From JACDAV01 sp964626755 (GTDB taxonomy: Bacteria > Chloroflexota > Limnocylindria > Limnocylindrales > CSP1-4): 64,000 nucleotides of DNA. Location of the stretch: contig CAZVGO010000045.1 of the NCBI GenBank assembly GCA_964626755.1, positions 5,547 through 69,546 on the forward strand, in the 5' to 3' direction. The number at the start of each line of letters is the position of its first letter. Position 1 is the stretch's first letter. Made by a program: the position numbers and the translations under genes. This document shows positions 1 to 8,324 of the stretch, in pieces. The notes below the pieces were generated by a model. That model was not told the origin of the DNA and did no database searches. It worked only from the letters and a program-made list of their open reading frames with translations.

Positions 1-1
1 G

Positions 2-244
2 CTGAGCCAAGCCGACCAGGCGCTAGTCCTAATGTACGAAGACGTCGAGACGGCGGTGCTCGTCGAAGACCTTGCTGATTGGGTGGGTGCCCGCCGGCTC
101 GATCACTTCAAGGAGCGCATTGTCAGGCCACTGCACAAGAAGGCACTAATTCACTTCGACTCCGAGACTCAGACGGTCATCCTGTCCCCGACCGGGGCAG
201 CGGCAGCCGAGGTCGTGATCAGGCGAGGGCGACCGCCAGCGTAG
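2..244 (+). CDS. Hypothetical protein, 5' end cut by the window edge
   Basis: The frame is open from base 2 to a TAG at 242-244, so the N-terminus lies outside the window; an internal ATG at 32 would give 70 residues. The visible part is alternating acidic and basic and probably helical, ending in a basic GRPP tail. It resembles the C-terminal end of a small winged-helix or helical protein, but no family is recognised. No signal peptide or membrane segment is visible. The following 140 bases hold no convincing gene. Confidence 0.45.
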   Translation: MSQADQALVLMYEDVETAVLVEDLADWVGARRLDHFKERIVRPLHKKALIHFDSETQTVILSPTGAAAAEVVIRRGRPPA

Positions 245-384
245 TCACACCCAACTCGACCAGAGAGAATGGCTGTCCACTACGAGCCGCGGCGCGATAT
301 GCTTCGGGCCTCGCCGTGAAGGAAGGAGCGCAGGTCCCTGTGGGCTCGGTCGTGTGACCGAGCAGGAGTCTCGAAAGGAGACCC

Positions 385-610
385 ATGACCACAGCGCGCG
401 CGCTTCGCCGACTCCTCGAGTACCAGATCGACCTCGACGAGTTGGGCGACTCCATGAATGACCTCGCCAACGACGTCGGCCCCATCGGTGATCACCTCGA
501 TGTGAGCGTCCTCTTCGACGCTGGCGAGCACCTCCACGTCCTCGTGACCGCTTCGCGACAACCTGCATCAGCTCCGTGATGCCGTGGGTCGCATCACGCG
601 GACGACCTAG
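385..610 (+). pseudogene. Small acidic protein interrupted by a one-base frameshift
   Basis: An ATG at 385 follows a strong ribosome site (GAAAGGAG, 370-377). As written the frame ends at 579 after 64 residues with a tail that looks out of frame. If one extra base is assumed at about 553, reading continues naturally as RDNLHQLRDAVGRITRTT to a TAG at 608-610, giving about 74 residues. The product would be an acidic helical protein starting MTTARALRRLLEYQIDLDEL. It is either a real frameshift or a sequencing or assembly error; function is unknown. Bases 611-787 show no gene. Confidence 0.5.
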
Positions 611-787
611 CGAGCAGACCACGAGCCCGACGTCGAGGTGGCGTCGCGCTCGTTGCTTCGCGGTCGGGCGTCGCGGTGGTGGTCGATAAGCTTCCCGACC
701 TCGCGCGTCCCGTCTTTCCGGGGGACGCGCCGGTTCGGTCGGTATTCTGGGTTCGCGGTGGCTCGCCCTATCGGTCCGCTCTCCAGG

Positions 788-1174
788 TCAGGGTTGGAAC
801 GACGGACCCTGCTGTACTGGGAACGGCGGTATGGAGTCGGGATCGACCCCGAGAGGCACGAAGCCCTTCTCGGGGTACATGTGGCCGACCACCGTCGTCA
901 GGTCGTCTGAAAAGACGTGCCAGTGCGTCTCGTCGCTACCGCCGAGCACGAACTCCTTCGGAACATAGCCTGCGATCCCACCCTCGCGTCCGGCAACGGC
1001 GACGAAGTCGGGAACTTGAGCAGGGTCGACCGCTCCGTCCGGGCCCGGCGGCGGCATCGTGCCTTTCGTACCCACGGGAGCCACGGGGGAGCAAGCGCCC
1101 ACGATGAATGCCGCGGCCACCAACAGTGCAGTCGGGATCGTCGCCCTGCCGCGTCCCTCGCGGGTCAGGAACAC
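788..1174 (-). CDS. Lipoprotein, paralogue of the next upstream gene
   Basis: The 128-residue product has an N-terminal hydrophobic stretch ending in VGAC, a lipobox-like motif with the lipidated Cys near residue 28, so it is probably anchored outside the membrane. The mature part closely matches the neighbouring 1195-1620 product: both carry IAGYVP(K/R)E, then DDL-T-VGHM-P and GFVPLGVDP-SIP. Start is GTG. It is last in a three-gene set on the minus strand (1634-2167, 1195-1620, 788-1174) with gaps of 13 and 20 bases. No known family is recognised. Confidence 0.7.
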   Translation of the reverse strand: MFLTREGRGRATIPTALLVAAAFIVGACSPVAPVGTKGTMPPPGPDGAVDPAQVPDFVAVAGREGGIAGYVPKEFVLGGSDETHWHVFSDDLTTVVGHMYPEKGFVPLGVDPDSIPPFPVQQGPSFQP

Positions 1175-1194
1175 CGTTCGTCGTGCTCGGTTGT

Positions 1195-1620
1195 CTATTC
1201 CTCAGTTCCGACGATAGCTGATGCTCGCGGGATACTCTCCGGGTCGACCCCCAGTGGAACAAAACCCCTGTCGGGAAACATGTGTCCGACAATGGTCTTC
1301 AGATCATCGCCGTACACCGGCCAATTGGGGGCGTCCGGAAGTCCGAGAATGTACTCGCGTGGAACGTAGCCGGCGATCGTCTCGTCGCGCCCCCATACCG
1401 CGACGAACAACGGCACCCGATTGCTGTCGATATCCCCGTTCGATAAGAACGCCTCGTCAGGGATCCGTCCCTTCGTCGGAGCAGCATCTGCGGCCGTCGC
1501 GATCCCCAGTGCCGCGACTCCAAAGCCTAGAAGGAAGAGAAGGACGGGTGCAACCGACGCGCGCCTTAGGTTTCGCGCTCGACTTGAAGCCAATCGACGT
1601 CGAGGCTGGGCTAAGTTCAT
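1195..1620 (-). CDS. Secreted protein, tandem paralogue of the downstream lipoprotein
   Basis: The 141-residue product has a basic N-region, a hydrophobic core (about residues 23-42) and an Ala-rich AADAAP that suits signal peptidase I, so it should be exported without a lipid anchor. The mature domain shares the IAGYVPREYILG and VGHMFPDRGFVPLGVDP core with the 128-residue lipoprotein immediately downstream, pointing to a local duplication in which one copy is lipidated and the other is not. It starts 13 bases after the stop of the 177-residue gene and is probably co-transcribed. Function unknown. Confidence 0.7.
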   Translation of the reverse strand: MNLAQPRRRLASSRARNLRRASVAPVLLFLLGFGVAALGIATAADAAPTKGRIPDEAFLSNGDIDSNRVPLFVAVWGRDETIAGYVPREYILGLPDAPNWPVYGDDLKTIVGHMFPDRGFVPLGVDPESIPRASAIVGTEE

Positions 1621-1633
1621 CTCACCGTCCTCC

Positions 1634-2167
1634 TCAGAAGGCGTGGATTGGGGAGGTAGGCCCGAAGTCGATGAAGTAGTACTGCCCTGTGTAGTACTTG
1701 ATGGTTACTGCCGTCCTGAAGTTCTGGCTCCCAGCCGGGTTGCTGCAGATGTTGACCCAGGCTTGCCAGTTGGAAGCTGGGTAATCGTTGTACCAGTAAC
1801 CGGAGTATCCGCACGAGGCCCCATCCCTAATGCCCTGAGCGCGCATACCAATCCAGCCACTCGGCACCTGATTGACGGTACCGATGCAGTCGTTGGGGCC
1901 TCCTCCGTTGGCGTAAGCAAGGACCTGTGCATAGTGCAGAGCCGTGTGGTACACCCCCGACCTTCCACAGTAATCCGTGTTGGGCTCACCCATCGGCGTG
2001 TAGTTTTCTTGGAAGACTTGGGCTGACTGGACCTCGGTCGCGAGAAGGAGCGTCGGCTGCGAGAGCAGGAGCCACGCTGCAAGGATGACAAGGCATGTCC
2101 TTAGCGCTCTCCGACTCCCGGCCCTAGCACGCCAACGGTGATGTGCGCGATCGCTCCAGTAGACCAC
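1634..2167 (-). CDS. Secreted Cys-containing protein of unknown function
   Basis: A GTG start gives 177 residues. A long basic N-terminus precedes a hydrophobic core (about residues 24-43), a typical signal peptide. The mature part contains four Cys (in DYCGRSG, NDCIG, SCGYSGY, NICSN) and is rich in Tyr, Trp, Asn and Gly, as in extracellular or cell-wall-associated proteins; the Cys residues may form disulphides. It appears to be the first gene of the three-gene secreted-protein set running leftwards. Bases 2168 to about 2440 hold no convincing gene. No family is recognised. Confidence 0.65.
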   Translation of the reverse strand: MVYWSDRAHHRWRARAGSRRALRTCLVILAAWLLLSQPTLLLATEVQSAQVFQENYTPMGEPNTDYCGRSGVYHTALHYAQVLAYANGGGPNDCIGTVNQVPSGWIGMRAQGIRDGASCGYSGYWYNDYPASNWQAWVNICSNPAGSQNFRTAVTIKYYTGQYYFIDFGPTSPIHAF

Positions 2168-2441
2168 CTGACCACCCCGTCTAGCGAGTTCCGATCGTCA
2201 AATCTCATGTTACTCCCGCAAGTCAACCCGATTGCACTTGTGATCAAATCGGTAGCGACTACGGCAGCGTGGACATAGCCGCGACGGGTCCGTCCTGGTC
2301 GGACGAGCCCCTCTCCGTTGGCAGCGGACCAGGGTCACTCCACGGGCGCGACGAACGCGGCGAGGCGCTCCTGCTTGGGAACGCGGGGGTGGGCGACGCG
2401 CTCGGGCGCGGGGGCGGACTTCCGCCCGCCGGGCACCTGCA

Positions 2442-2814
2442 CGACGTTGCGAATGGCGCGACCGAGCGATCGTCGTGGAGGCCACTAGGCCACCGCGGGA
2501 CTCCAGGCGATACCGCCTAGCTTTCTGGCGCGGAGTCGAAGGACTCCGACACCTGCTAGCCGACCGCTGGGGGTCGAACCGACTTCACTACCCTGGGCGA
2601 GTGGCACTTCCACCCGTTCGGCACAGCGGAGCCCAGTGATCGTGACCTCGCACAGATGGCTGCCTTTGCTGCCGATCCCGACTACCGCTGCCCCCGCCAG
2701 ATCCTGGTCGTGATCGGTGGAGATCCGACCCGCGAGCACGCGGTTGAGGTCGTCGTGCTTGAGGCCCGAGACGTGTTGAGACTTGAACTCAACGCACCGA
2801 CCAAGTTGGGCTAA
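2442..2814 (+). pseudogene. Prok-JAB (JAMM) metallopeptidase remnant with a frameshift
   Basis: Frame 3 up to about 2591 reads DRAIVVEATRP...WRGVEGLRHLLADRW, and frame 1 from 2593 reads LGEWHFHPFGTAEPSDRDL and continues to a TAA at 2812. Joining them by dropping one C of the CCC at 2591-2593 gives a continuous JAB/MPN core. The zinc motif H-x-H-P-x6-S-x2-D is complete. Prok-JAB enzymes cleave ubiquitin-like or other C-terminal extensions and occur in phage-defence operons (CBASS Cap3, Bil). No start codon or clear N-terminus is seen; upstream sequence may carry further lesions. It is called a pseudogene, although a base-calling error is possible. Confidence 0.6.
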
Positions 2815-3017
2815 CCGACGCCATAGGCGGGCGATCGCGCAAGTTGAGCGCGGCTAACCGTCGGTCCCGATTGGGACTAGCGGTTCGTCGATCCGGTTCC
2901 CGACGACCCTGCGGGCCGTCTTGATGAGGAGTACCGCGCTCCTAACCGGAGGTTCTCAGCCTATGGTCTGACCCTTCGGGTCCAGGTGCCAAGGCAGAAT
3001 GCCTCGCGGCCGGCCAG

Positions 3018-3044
3018 GGCCGTGACAGCCGACCTGTCACGGCC
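3018..3044. other. Perfect 11-bp inverted repeat upstream of the methyltransferase gene
   Basis: GGCCGTGACAG (3018-3028) and CTGTCACGGCC (3034-3044) pair perfectly around a 5-base loop. No T-run follows, so an intrinsic terminator is unlikely; an operator or a structure isolating the methyltransferase transcript is possible. A candidate -10 (TAGACT, 3098-3103) lies between the hairpin and the start at 3127. The rest of 2815-3126 shows no gene. Confidence 0.55.
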
Positions 3045-3126
3045 GGGACGCAGGGTCGCCTGCTGCCTCGCAGCCGGAATCGGTCGACGCCGGGCCGTAG
3101 ACTGACCAGTCAGAGGGAGGAGACCG

Positions 3127-5118
3127 TTGGTTGACGCTGCCCAGCTCGCGCCGCCGGTGGAGCCGGCCCCGACGGAGTCTATACCCGAGGGCTACATCGT
3201 CGACTTCTTGACGGGGCGACTCGTCCGCGACACGGCCGAGGAATATGTCCGTCAGAACATCGAGAAGGCACTCGTCCGCCAGTTCAAATATGCGCCCACG
3301 GACTGCCAGCCCGAATTCCGGATCAAGGTCGGCTCATCGCGCAAGTACGTCGACATCGTCGTGTTCGCCGCCGGCCACCCGCCCATTCAAGAGAACGCTT
3401 GGTTCCTCGTTGAGACGAAGAAGGCCGGCACCTCGCCATCGGACAAGAAGGAAGGCATCGGACAGCTCCAGAGCTACATGGCGGCCTGCGTCAACGCCGG
3501 GTACGGCCTCTGGACGAACGGAGACGAGCGATACGCCTTCGCCAAGCGCGCTACCAAGACGGGCCTGCAGTTCCAAGAGATCGTCCAAGTCCCAGGGGCG
3601 GGCCAGACCGAGGAGGAGGCTCAGCGGCCCCGCCGGAAGGACCTCACCCCGGCCACGGCGGACAACCTCCTCTTCGCCTTCCGGCGCTGCCACAACTTCA
3701 TCGCCGGCAACGAGGGGCTGCAGAAACCCGACGCGTTCTGGGAGCTCCTCAAGCTGATCTTCTGCAAGATCGAGGACGAGCGCAGCGCTCAGATTGACTT
3801 CTACGTAACACCGACCGAGCTGACGTCGGCGACCGCCGCCGCATCGGCGAGGACCCGCATCCAGCGCATCTTCGCCGACAAGGTCCTGCCGAACTACCCT
3901 GGCATCTTTCCTGGCGAGGCTGCGCAGCGCCTCGGCCTCAAACCAAACTCGATTGCCTTCGTGGTAGGCCAGCTCCAGGGCTATTCGCTGCTCGAGTCGT
4001 CGGTGGACGTCAAAGGCGTGGCCTACGAGGAGGTCGTCGGGTCTAATCTCCGCGGTGATCGGGGCGAGTTCTTTACGCCACGCAATGCCTGCCGCATGGC
4101 CGTGGCCATGCTCGACCCACGACCAACCGACAAGGTCCTGGACCCGGCCTGCGGCACGGGCGGATTTCTGATCACCGCCATGAACCACGCCCTCGAAACC
4201 CTCGGCATCTCCGAGCGGAGGGAGTGGAAGGATCAGACCACGGGCACAGCGGCCGAGATGGACGAACTCCGCCGCAAGCGCACCCGGTTCCTCTCGCAGA
4301 ATGTTCATGGCCTCGATCTGAATCCCTCGCTCGTGCGGGCCGCGAAGATGAACATGGTCATGAACAACGACGGGTCGGGCCAGCTCTACCAGGCGAACTC
4401 GCTAGCCAACCCCCACTCGTGGGATGACGAGGGGGCTCGGGAGCGCGTGGGGCTCGGCGCCTTCGATGCGCTGTTCACGAATCCGCCGTTCGGCGCCAAC
4501 ATTCTCATCACTGACGAAGAAACCCTGAGCCAATACGACTTGGCGGCCCGCTGGCGTCTCGATAAGGCGACCGCCATCTGGGAGCGCGTGGAGAAGAAGG
4601 GCGTAGTCCAGCTGCAGAAGGCCGTGCCGCCCGAAATCCTGTTTGTCGAGCGCTGCGTCCAGTTCTTGAAGCCAGGCATCGGAAGGATGGCGATCGTCAT
4701 TCCCAACGGCATCCTGAACAACCCGGCTCTCGGTTACATCCGCCAGTGGCTGCTGCGGAACACCCAGGTGCTGGCCGTCGTCGACATGCACCGTGACCTG
4801 TTCCAGCCGAAGAACGACACCCAGACCAGCATGGTCCTCGTCCGCCGGCTCCCTGCCGACGAGGCGGCAGTCGCCGCCGGTCAGGGACTCAAGTACGACA
4901 TCTTCATGGCGGTCGCGGAGTCGGTGGGCCACGACAAGCGCGGTGCTGTGAAGTATCGGCGGACGCCTCAGGGCGACGACGTGCTCCATAAGCGGATCGA
5001 GTACGCGCCTTCGCCGGACGGTGTACGGGAGATCGAGGTCGTCGACCGCGTCGTTGACGACGAGCTGCCCGACGTGGCCGAGGCATATCGCCGCTGGCTG
5101 AGCGGCCAGCAGCCTTGA
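3127..5118 (+). CDS. N6-adenine DNA methyltransferase with N-terminal nuclease-like domain (HsdM/BcgI-A type)
   Basis: The TTG start is supported by GGGAGGAG at 3116-3123; the product has 663 residues. Residues about 30-140 resemble the N-terminal domain of type I HsdR and carry a PD-(D/E)xK-like set: D76 in YVDIVV and E96-T-K98. The rest is a class gamma N6-adenine methylase: a helical HsdM-type domain, SAM motif LDPACGTGG (about 338-346) and catalytic NPPF (452-455). The specificity gene overlaps by 4 bases. No separate HsdR or helicase gene lies nearby, so the pair may be an orphan methylase or a BcgI-like enzyme in which one chain cuts and modifies. Adenine methylation is secure by family; cleavage is inference. 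Confidence 0.88.
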   Translation: MVDAAQLAPPVEPAPTESIPEGYIVDFLTGRLVRDTAEEYVRQNIEKALVRQFKYAPTDCQPEFRIKVGSSRKYVDIVVFAAGHPPIQENAWFLVETKKAGTSPSDKKEGIGQLQSYMAACVNAGYGLWTNGDERYAFAKRATKTGLQFQEIVQVPGAGQTEEEAQRPRRKDLTPATADNLLFAFRRCHNFIAGNEGLQKPDAFWELLKLIFCKIEDERSAQIDFYVTPTELTSATAAASARTRIQRIFADKVLPNYPGIFPGEAAQRLGLKPNSIAFVVGQLQGYSLLESSVDVKGVAYEEVVGSNLRGDRGEFFTPRNACRMAVAMLDPRPTDKVLDPACGTGGFLITAMNHALETLGISERREWKDQTTGTAAEMDELRRKRTRFLSQNVHGLDLNPSLVRAAKMNMVMNNDGSGQLYQANSLANPHSWDDEGARERVGLGAFDALFTNPPFGANILITDEETLSQYDLAARWRLDKATAIWERVEKKGVVQLQKAVPPEILFVERCVQFLKPGIGRMAIVIPNGILNNPALGYIRQWLLRNTQVLAVVDMHRDLFQPKNDTQTSMVLVRRLPADEAAVAAGQGLKYDIFMAVAESVGHDKRGAVKYRRTPQGDDVLHKRIEYAPSPDGVREIEVVDRVVDDELPDVAEAYRRWLSGQQP

Positions 5119-6458
5119 AGGTCGCGATCCTCGACAGCACCCTCGCGCGCTCGACAGGCCGCCTCGACCCCAAGCACCTCTTCGCCGCACGCGACCAGGC
5201 TCCCGCCGTCACGGGGGGCGTTACGCGCCGACTGGGCGAGCTCGGCGAGCTCTGGCAGCCGTCACGGTTCAAGCGCGTTTACGCCACGGCCGAGGAGGAG
5301 CGCGTCCCGTACCTCCGCCCATACGACATCTTCGACTACCTGCCCGGCCCGGCCGACTTCCTCTCGAAGCCCAGGACCGACAACCTTGAGACCCTGATGG
5401 TCAAGCCCGGGACGATCTTGCAGACCTGCTCGGGTCGAAACCTCGGCCCGGCGGTGCTCGCCGACGACTACCTGGCAGGCTTCGCAGTCAGCCACGACCT
5501 GGTGCGTATCGAGATCGAGGACACGACCGATCGAATGGTGGCGCTCGCATACCTGCGCACAGAACCCGGGAAGCGGGCCATCGCTCTCGATCGCGCGGGC
5601 TCGGTCATCGACCATCTGACACCTGGCCAGGTTGCGGCTGTCAGCATCCCCGACGTCGAGGGCGGCATCGCGACCATCGTTGCCCGCCAGGTGGCCCGCG
5701 CAGGGCGGCTGCGGTCGATGGCGCGCCGCCGCCTCCGAACCTTGCAGAGCAAGGCGGAGGCACTCGTGCCGGTGCCGCCGAACCCGGCACTCCGCGATGG
5801 CTACACCGTGCCCTCGACGAGCCTCCGCGGTCGCGTGGACGCCGCTTTCCACAACCCGTTCGTATCGGAAGCTCGTGACCGCCTCCAGGCGGCCGGTGCG
5901 CCGACGATTGGCGACCTGGCCGTTGTCGTGAAGCCCCGCGGCCGGTACTCCCCGCGTTACGTTGAGGCACAGTACGGCGAGCCCTTGCTGTCGGGGCGTC
6001 AGATTCTCCAGTGGCACCCAATCGCCCTCAAGCACGTCGCCACCACCTCCTTCCGGGACGTTGCCCCATATCGGCTCACCGCGGGGTCGATCGTCTACCA
6101 GGCCGACGGCCGGGCAGAGGAAGGTCTCGGCACGCCGTCAGTCGTAACGAGCGCCCGTGCAGGATGGCTGGCCAGCGGTCATGTCGGTCGGCTCGTCGCT
6201 CGGGATGGAGTGCCATGGGGCGCCGCCTACCTCGGGGTGGCGAGCCGCCAAGGCCAGGCGCAGATCAGGGCGGCGGCGTCGGGCTCAGTTGTCGACTCGA
6301 CTTTTGAGGAGGACATGGCCGCCATCCTGGTGCCTCCCGTGACATCTGCCATGGCCACCTCGGTGCAGCGCGCCTGGAGCGCAATCGCCGCGGCGGACGA
6401 GCTGGAGCAGAGCTCCACCGATCTAATCGGGGCGAGCCTAGCCGCTGAACGCGCCTAG
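5115..6458 (+). CDS. DNA specificity subunit (HsdS-like) of the modification system
   Basis: The 447-residue protein starts at a TTG that overlaps the methyltransferase stop (TTGA, 5115-5118), which implies translational coupling. The order suggests two target-recognition domains: about residues 35-185 (with SVIDHLTPGQVAAVSIPDV typical of the end of a recognition domain) and about 260-430 (ending EEDMAAILVPPV). Helical spacers follow each, the first at about 185-225. Such subunits read the two half-sites of a bipartite DNA target. It ends 6 bases before the stop of a recombinase remnant on the other strand. Confidence 0.85.
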   Translation: MKVAILDSTLARSTGRLDPKHLFAARDQAPAVTGGVTRRLGELGELWQPSRFKRVYATAEEERVPYLRPYDIFDYLPGPADFLSKPRTDNLETLMVKPGTILQTCSGRNLGPAVLADDYLAGFAVSHDLVRIEIEDTTDRMVALAYLRTEPGKRAIALDRAGSVIDHLTPGQVAAVSIPDVEGGIATIVARQVARAGRLRSMARRRLRTLQSKAEALVPVPPNPALRDGYTVPSTSLRGRVDAAFHNPFVSEARDRLQAAGAPTIGDLAVVVKPRGRYSPRYVEAQYGEPLLSGRQILQWHPIALKHVATTSFRDVAPYRLTAGSIVYQADGRAEEGLGTPSVVTSARAGWLASGHVGRLVARDGVPWGAAYLGVASRQGQAQIRAAASGSVVDSTFEEDMAAILVPPVTSAMATSVQRAWSAIAAADELEQSSTDLIGASLAAERA

Positions 6459-6464
6459 GACCAC

Positions 6465-6656
6465 CTAGCCGGCCTCTCCCCGGCGGCAAATGTGGGAGAT
6501 CGCTCTCTTCCGCCCTGCGCCCACCAGCCGATCCGCTGGTGACGCCGCCCGAAGCCGGGCGACAAGGTCGGCCTCGGACAGGGTCACGTAGCGGCGAACC
6601 ACGTCGAGCGTCGTGTGCCCGAGGATCTGCTGCAGGCTGAACACGTCGCCGAGGTC
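6465..6656 (-). pseudogene. C-terminal remnant of a tyrosine recombinase
   Basis: Sixty-three codons read DLGDVFSLQQILGHTTLD, then VVRRYVTLSEADLVAR and a short tail to a TAG at 6465-6467. They match the C-terminus of the intact recombinase at 20522-21481 almost residue for residue (VFSLQQILGHATLDMVRRYVSLSEADLVAR), and the DNA is also close. The remnant keeps the active-site His (LGH) and nucleophile Tyr (RRY) but lacks the Arg and HxxR boxes. Both copies have the same orientation and each sits at the right end of an accessory block, suggesting two integration events or a duplication. Confidence 0.75.
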
Positions 6657-6801
6657 CGAGCGCGGAAACCGACGGACGCTGTTGATCTCGAGGCAAAACG
6701 GTGCCCCGGCTCCGCGCGATTCGCTCGATCCCGGTGGCGACGGCCAGAGCAGGGTCGGCGACCGGGGACCTCGCGCGCTCGCGAGCGCCGCGACCTGTGG
6801 G

Positions 6802-6933
6802 TCAACCTCCGAAGCGCGTCTGGCTCGCTACGAATACCGACGTTGGCGCCAGGCCCGAACGATCGCGTCCGAATGCTGTCAGGTCGTAGCGCGGGCCGAC
6901 CCTGTCAAGCACGCTATCGAGTTCAGCGATCAC
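6802..6933 (-). CDS. Possible 43-residue ORF, perhaps a frameshifted gene remnant
   Basis: A GTG start at 6933 gives 43 residues beginning MIAELDSVLDRVGPRYDL, with codon use like real genes in the window. In the same frame a few codons extend upstream to a stop. An ATG at 6949 in another frame would join it if one base were removed, so it may be the 3' part of a broken gene. No family is recognised. Apart from this, 6657-7020 holds nothing clear. Confidence 0.25.
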   Translation of the reverse strand: MIAELDSVLDRVGPRYDLTAFGRDRSGLAPTSVFVASQTRFGG

Positions 6934-7020
6934 TTCGTCGATCGGACATCAAGAACCTGCATCTCCAACGTCCCCTCGCTTCACGGTGAGGCAAGCGGGC
7001 GTGCCTTCCTAGGTGGGGAT

Positions 7021-7647
7021 CTAGCGGAGATCCGGACTCCCCCATTCACCGGCGGCCTGGGCGACCACCTTCATCGCCATCGCGACCATCTCGCAGCTCG
7101 GGCACGCCGCGACGTGCCTGTCTGCGTGGCCGGCGGGAGCGATGCACCACACTCCGTCCTCGGTATGACCGCCGTGGATCCGCTGAGCGAGGCACGCGTC
7201 CTGCGACCTCATGTGCGTCAACCACACGTCGAGGGTCAGCGAGCCGGCGAACTCTGTTCGCCCGTGGCGCTCGAGCAACGCACGCATCTCTGGCAGCTTC
7301 CCGCCCACATCGAGGTGGCGGAACGGATCCTCCATATCCAGCTCCCAGCCGGGCTGGACGCCGGAGATCGCCGACGGTAACGGGAACCGCCCGAGCGACT
7401 TGGCGAGCACGACTCCGTCCGCGACCGCACGACGGAGCTCCTTCGCCGTGCCTAGCCAGAACACCCGGGCAAGGAACCCTTGATCCACGAAGTAGAGCGT
7501 GTGCGCGGGTGAGTAGTCGGCAAACAACCGGTTAGCGAGGTCGCGATTGAGCTCGACCCGAGCCCCGGAATCGAGCTTGACGCGAGTGGACGACGTACCC
7601 CGCCCCAGAGCCTCGACCTTCTCCACGCGCCCGAACGCGACGCCCAT
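7021..7647 (-). CDS. Hypothetical protein with a C-terminal CxxC/His cluster
   Basis: An ATG preceded by AAGGAAG gives 208 residues. The N-terminal 60 residues look like a small beta-rich domain (VEALGRGTSSTRVKLDSGARVEL). The C-terminal third has a possible zinc site: Cys and His in CIAPAGHADRHVAACPSC. No signal peptide or membrane segment is present, so it is probably cytoplasmic. It lies just right of the recombinase remnant and begins the second accessory module. Function unknown. Confidence 0.6.
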   Translation of the reverse strand: MGVAFGRVEKVEALGRGTSSTRVKLDSGARVELNRDLANRLFADYSPAHTLYFVDQGFLARVFWLGTAKELRRAVADGVVLAKSLGRFPLPSAISGVQPGWELDMEDPFRHLDVGGKLPEMRALLERHGRTEFAGSLTLDVWLTHMRSQDACLAQRIHGGHTEDGVWCIAPAGHADRHVAACPSCEMVAMAMKVVAQAAGEWGSPDLR

Positions 7648-7693
7648 AGCCTGCTTCCTTTGTCCGTCCTACCTGCGTGGGATGCGGCCGGTC

Positions 7694-8224
7694 CTAACGC
7701 CGGCCAAACAGGCGGCCAAGAACTCCCTTTGATGGCGTTGCCGGGGCCTCGGCTTCCGGCCGAGGCGGGAGGTGCTCGCGTTCAAAGTCGGCAAGGTAAC
7801 CCGCCACGGACGCGTAGGCCTCCCACAGGGCTCGGAATTGCCGGTTTGTCAGGTCCGGATAGAGCGCGGCGATCCAGAGCACGGACTTCGCGGCTTGGAC
7901 GTGCATCGGCATGCCAAGCATGTCGGTCCACTTGGTCGCGGCGCCGAGAGCAGCCTCAGTCGACGCCTCTTTGGCGCGCTCTTCGGCGGCCTGGATCGTC
8001 GCTCCCTGACCGCGCTTGCGCAGCTCCTGAAACACTGACTCGCGCTGTTCTCGCACGCCGCGGCACCAGGACTCGGGCGGCAGAGCTGGCGCAAACGGAG
8101 CGTGCCGGTCCTTCGGCCAGCCGGATACGGAGTAGATCGGCCAGTCCGCGATGATCAGCAACTCCCACTCTCGCTCGGAGCGAGTCATCAGATCGGCCGT
8201 AAGCGCGTCAACAGCGTCAGTCAT
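7694..8224 (-). CDS. Hypothetical cytoplasmic protein, helical
   Basis: The ATG is preceded by an AAGGAGA ribosome site about 10 bases upstream. The 176-residue product is mostly helical, with an Ala/Glu-rich central stretch (about residues 70-95) and a Pro-rich then basic tail (PRPEAEAPATPSKG, GRLFGRR). There is no signal peptide or membrane segment. It lies 46 bases upstream of the 208-residue gene in the same orientation, so the two may be co-transcribed. No family is recognised. Confidence 0.6.
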   Translation of the reverse strand: MTDAVDALTADLMTRSEREWELLIIADWPIYSVSGWPKDRHAPFAPALPPESWCRGVREQRESVFQELRKRGQGATIQAAEERAKEASTEAALGAATKWTDMLGMPMHVQAAKSVLWIAALYPDLTNRQFRALWEAYASVAGYLADFEREHLPPRPEAEAPATPSKGVLGRLFGRR

Positions 8225-8324
8225 CAGTTCGACCGTCTCCTTGGGCTCTCAGCTCGCCCGAGGCGAGCACTCACCTTGGGGCCAGGCCCGCTCGGGATTA
8301 GCCAAGGCACGCCGCATCCCGCCC

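Noticed and set aside
2210..2520. Two opposing frames of 83-91 codons left of the JAB remnant
   Set aside because: Arg/Gly/Pro-rich, no start signals; the region more likely holds the damaged 5' part of the JAB gene or nothing.
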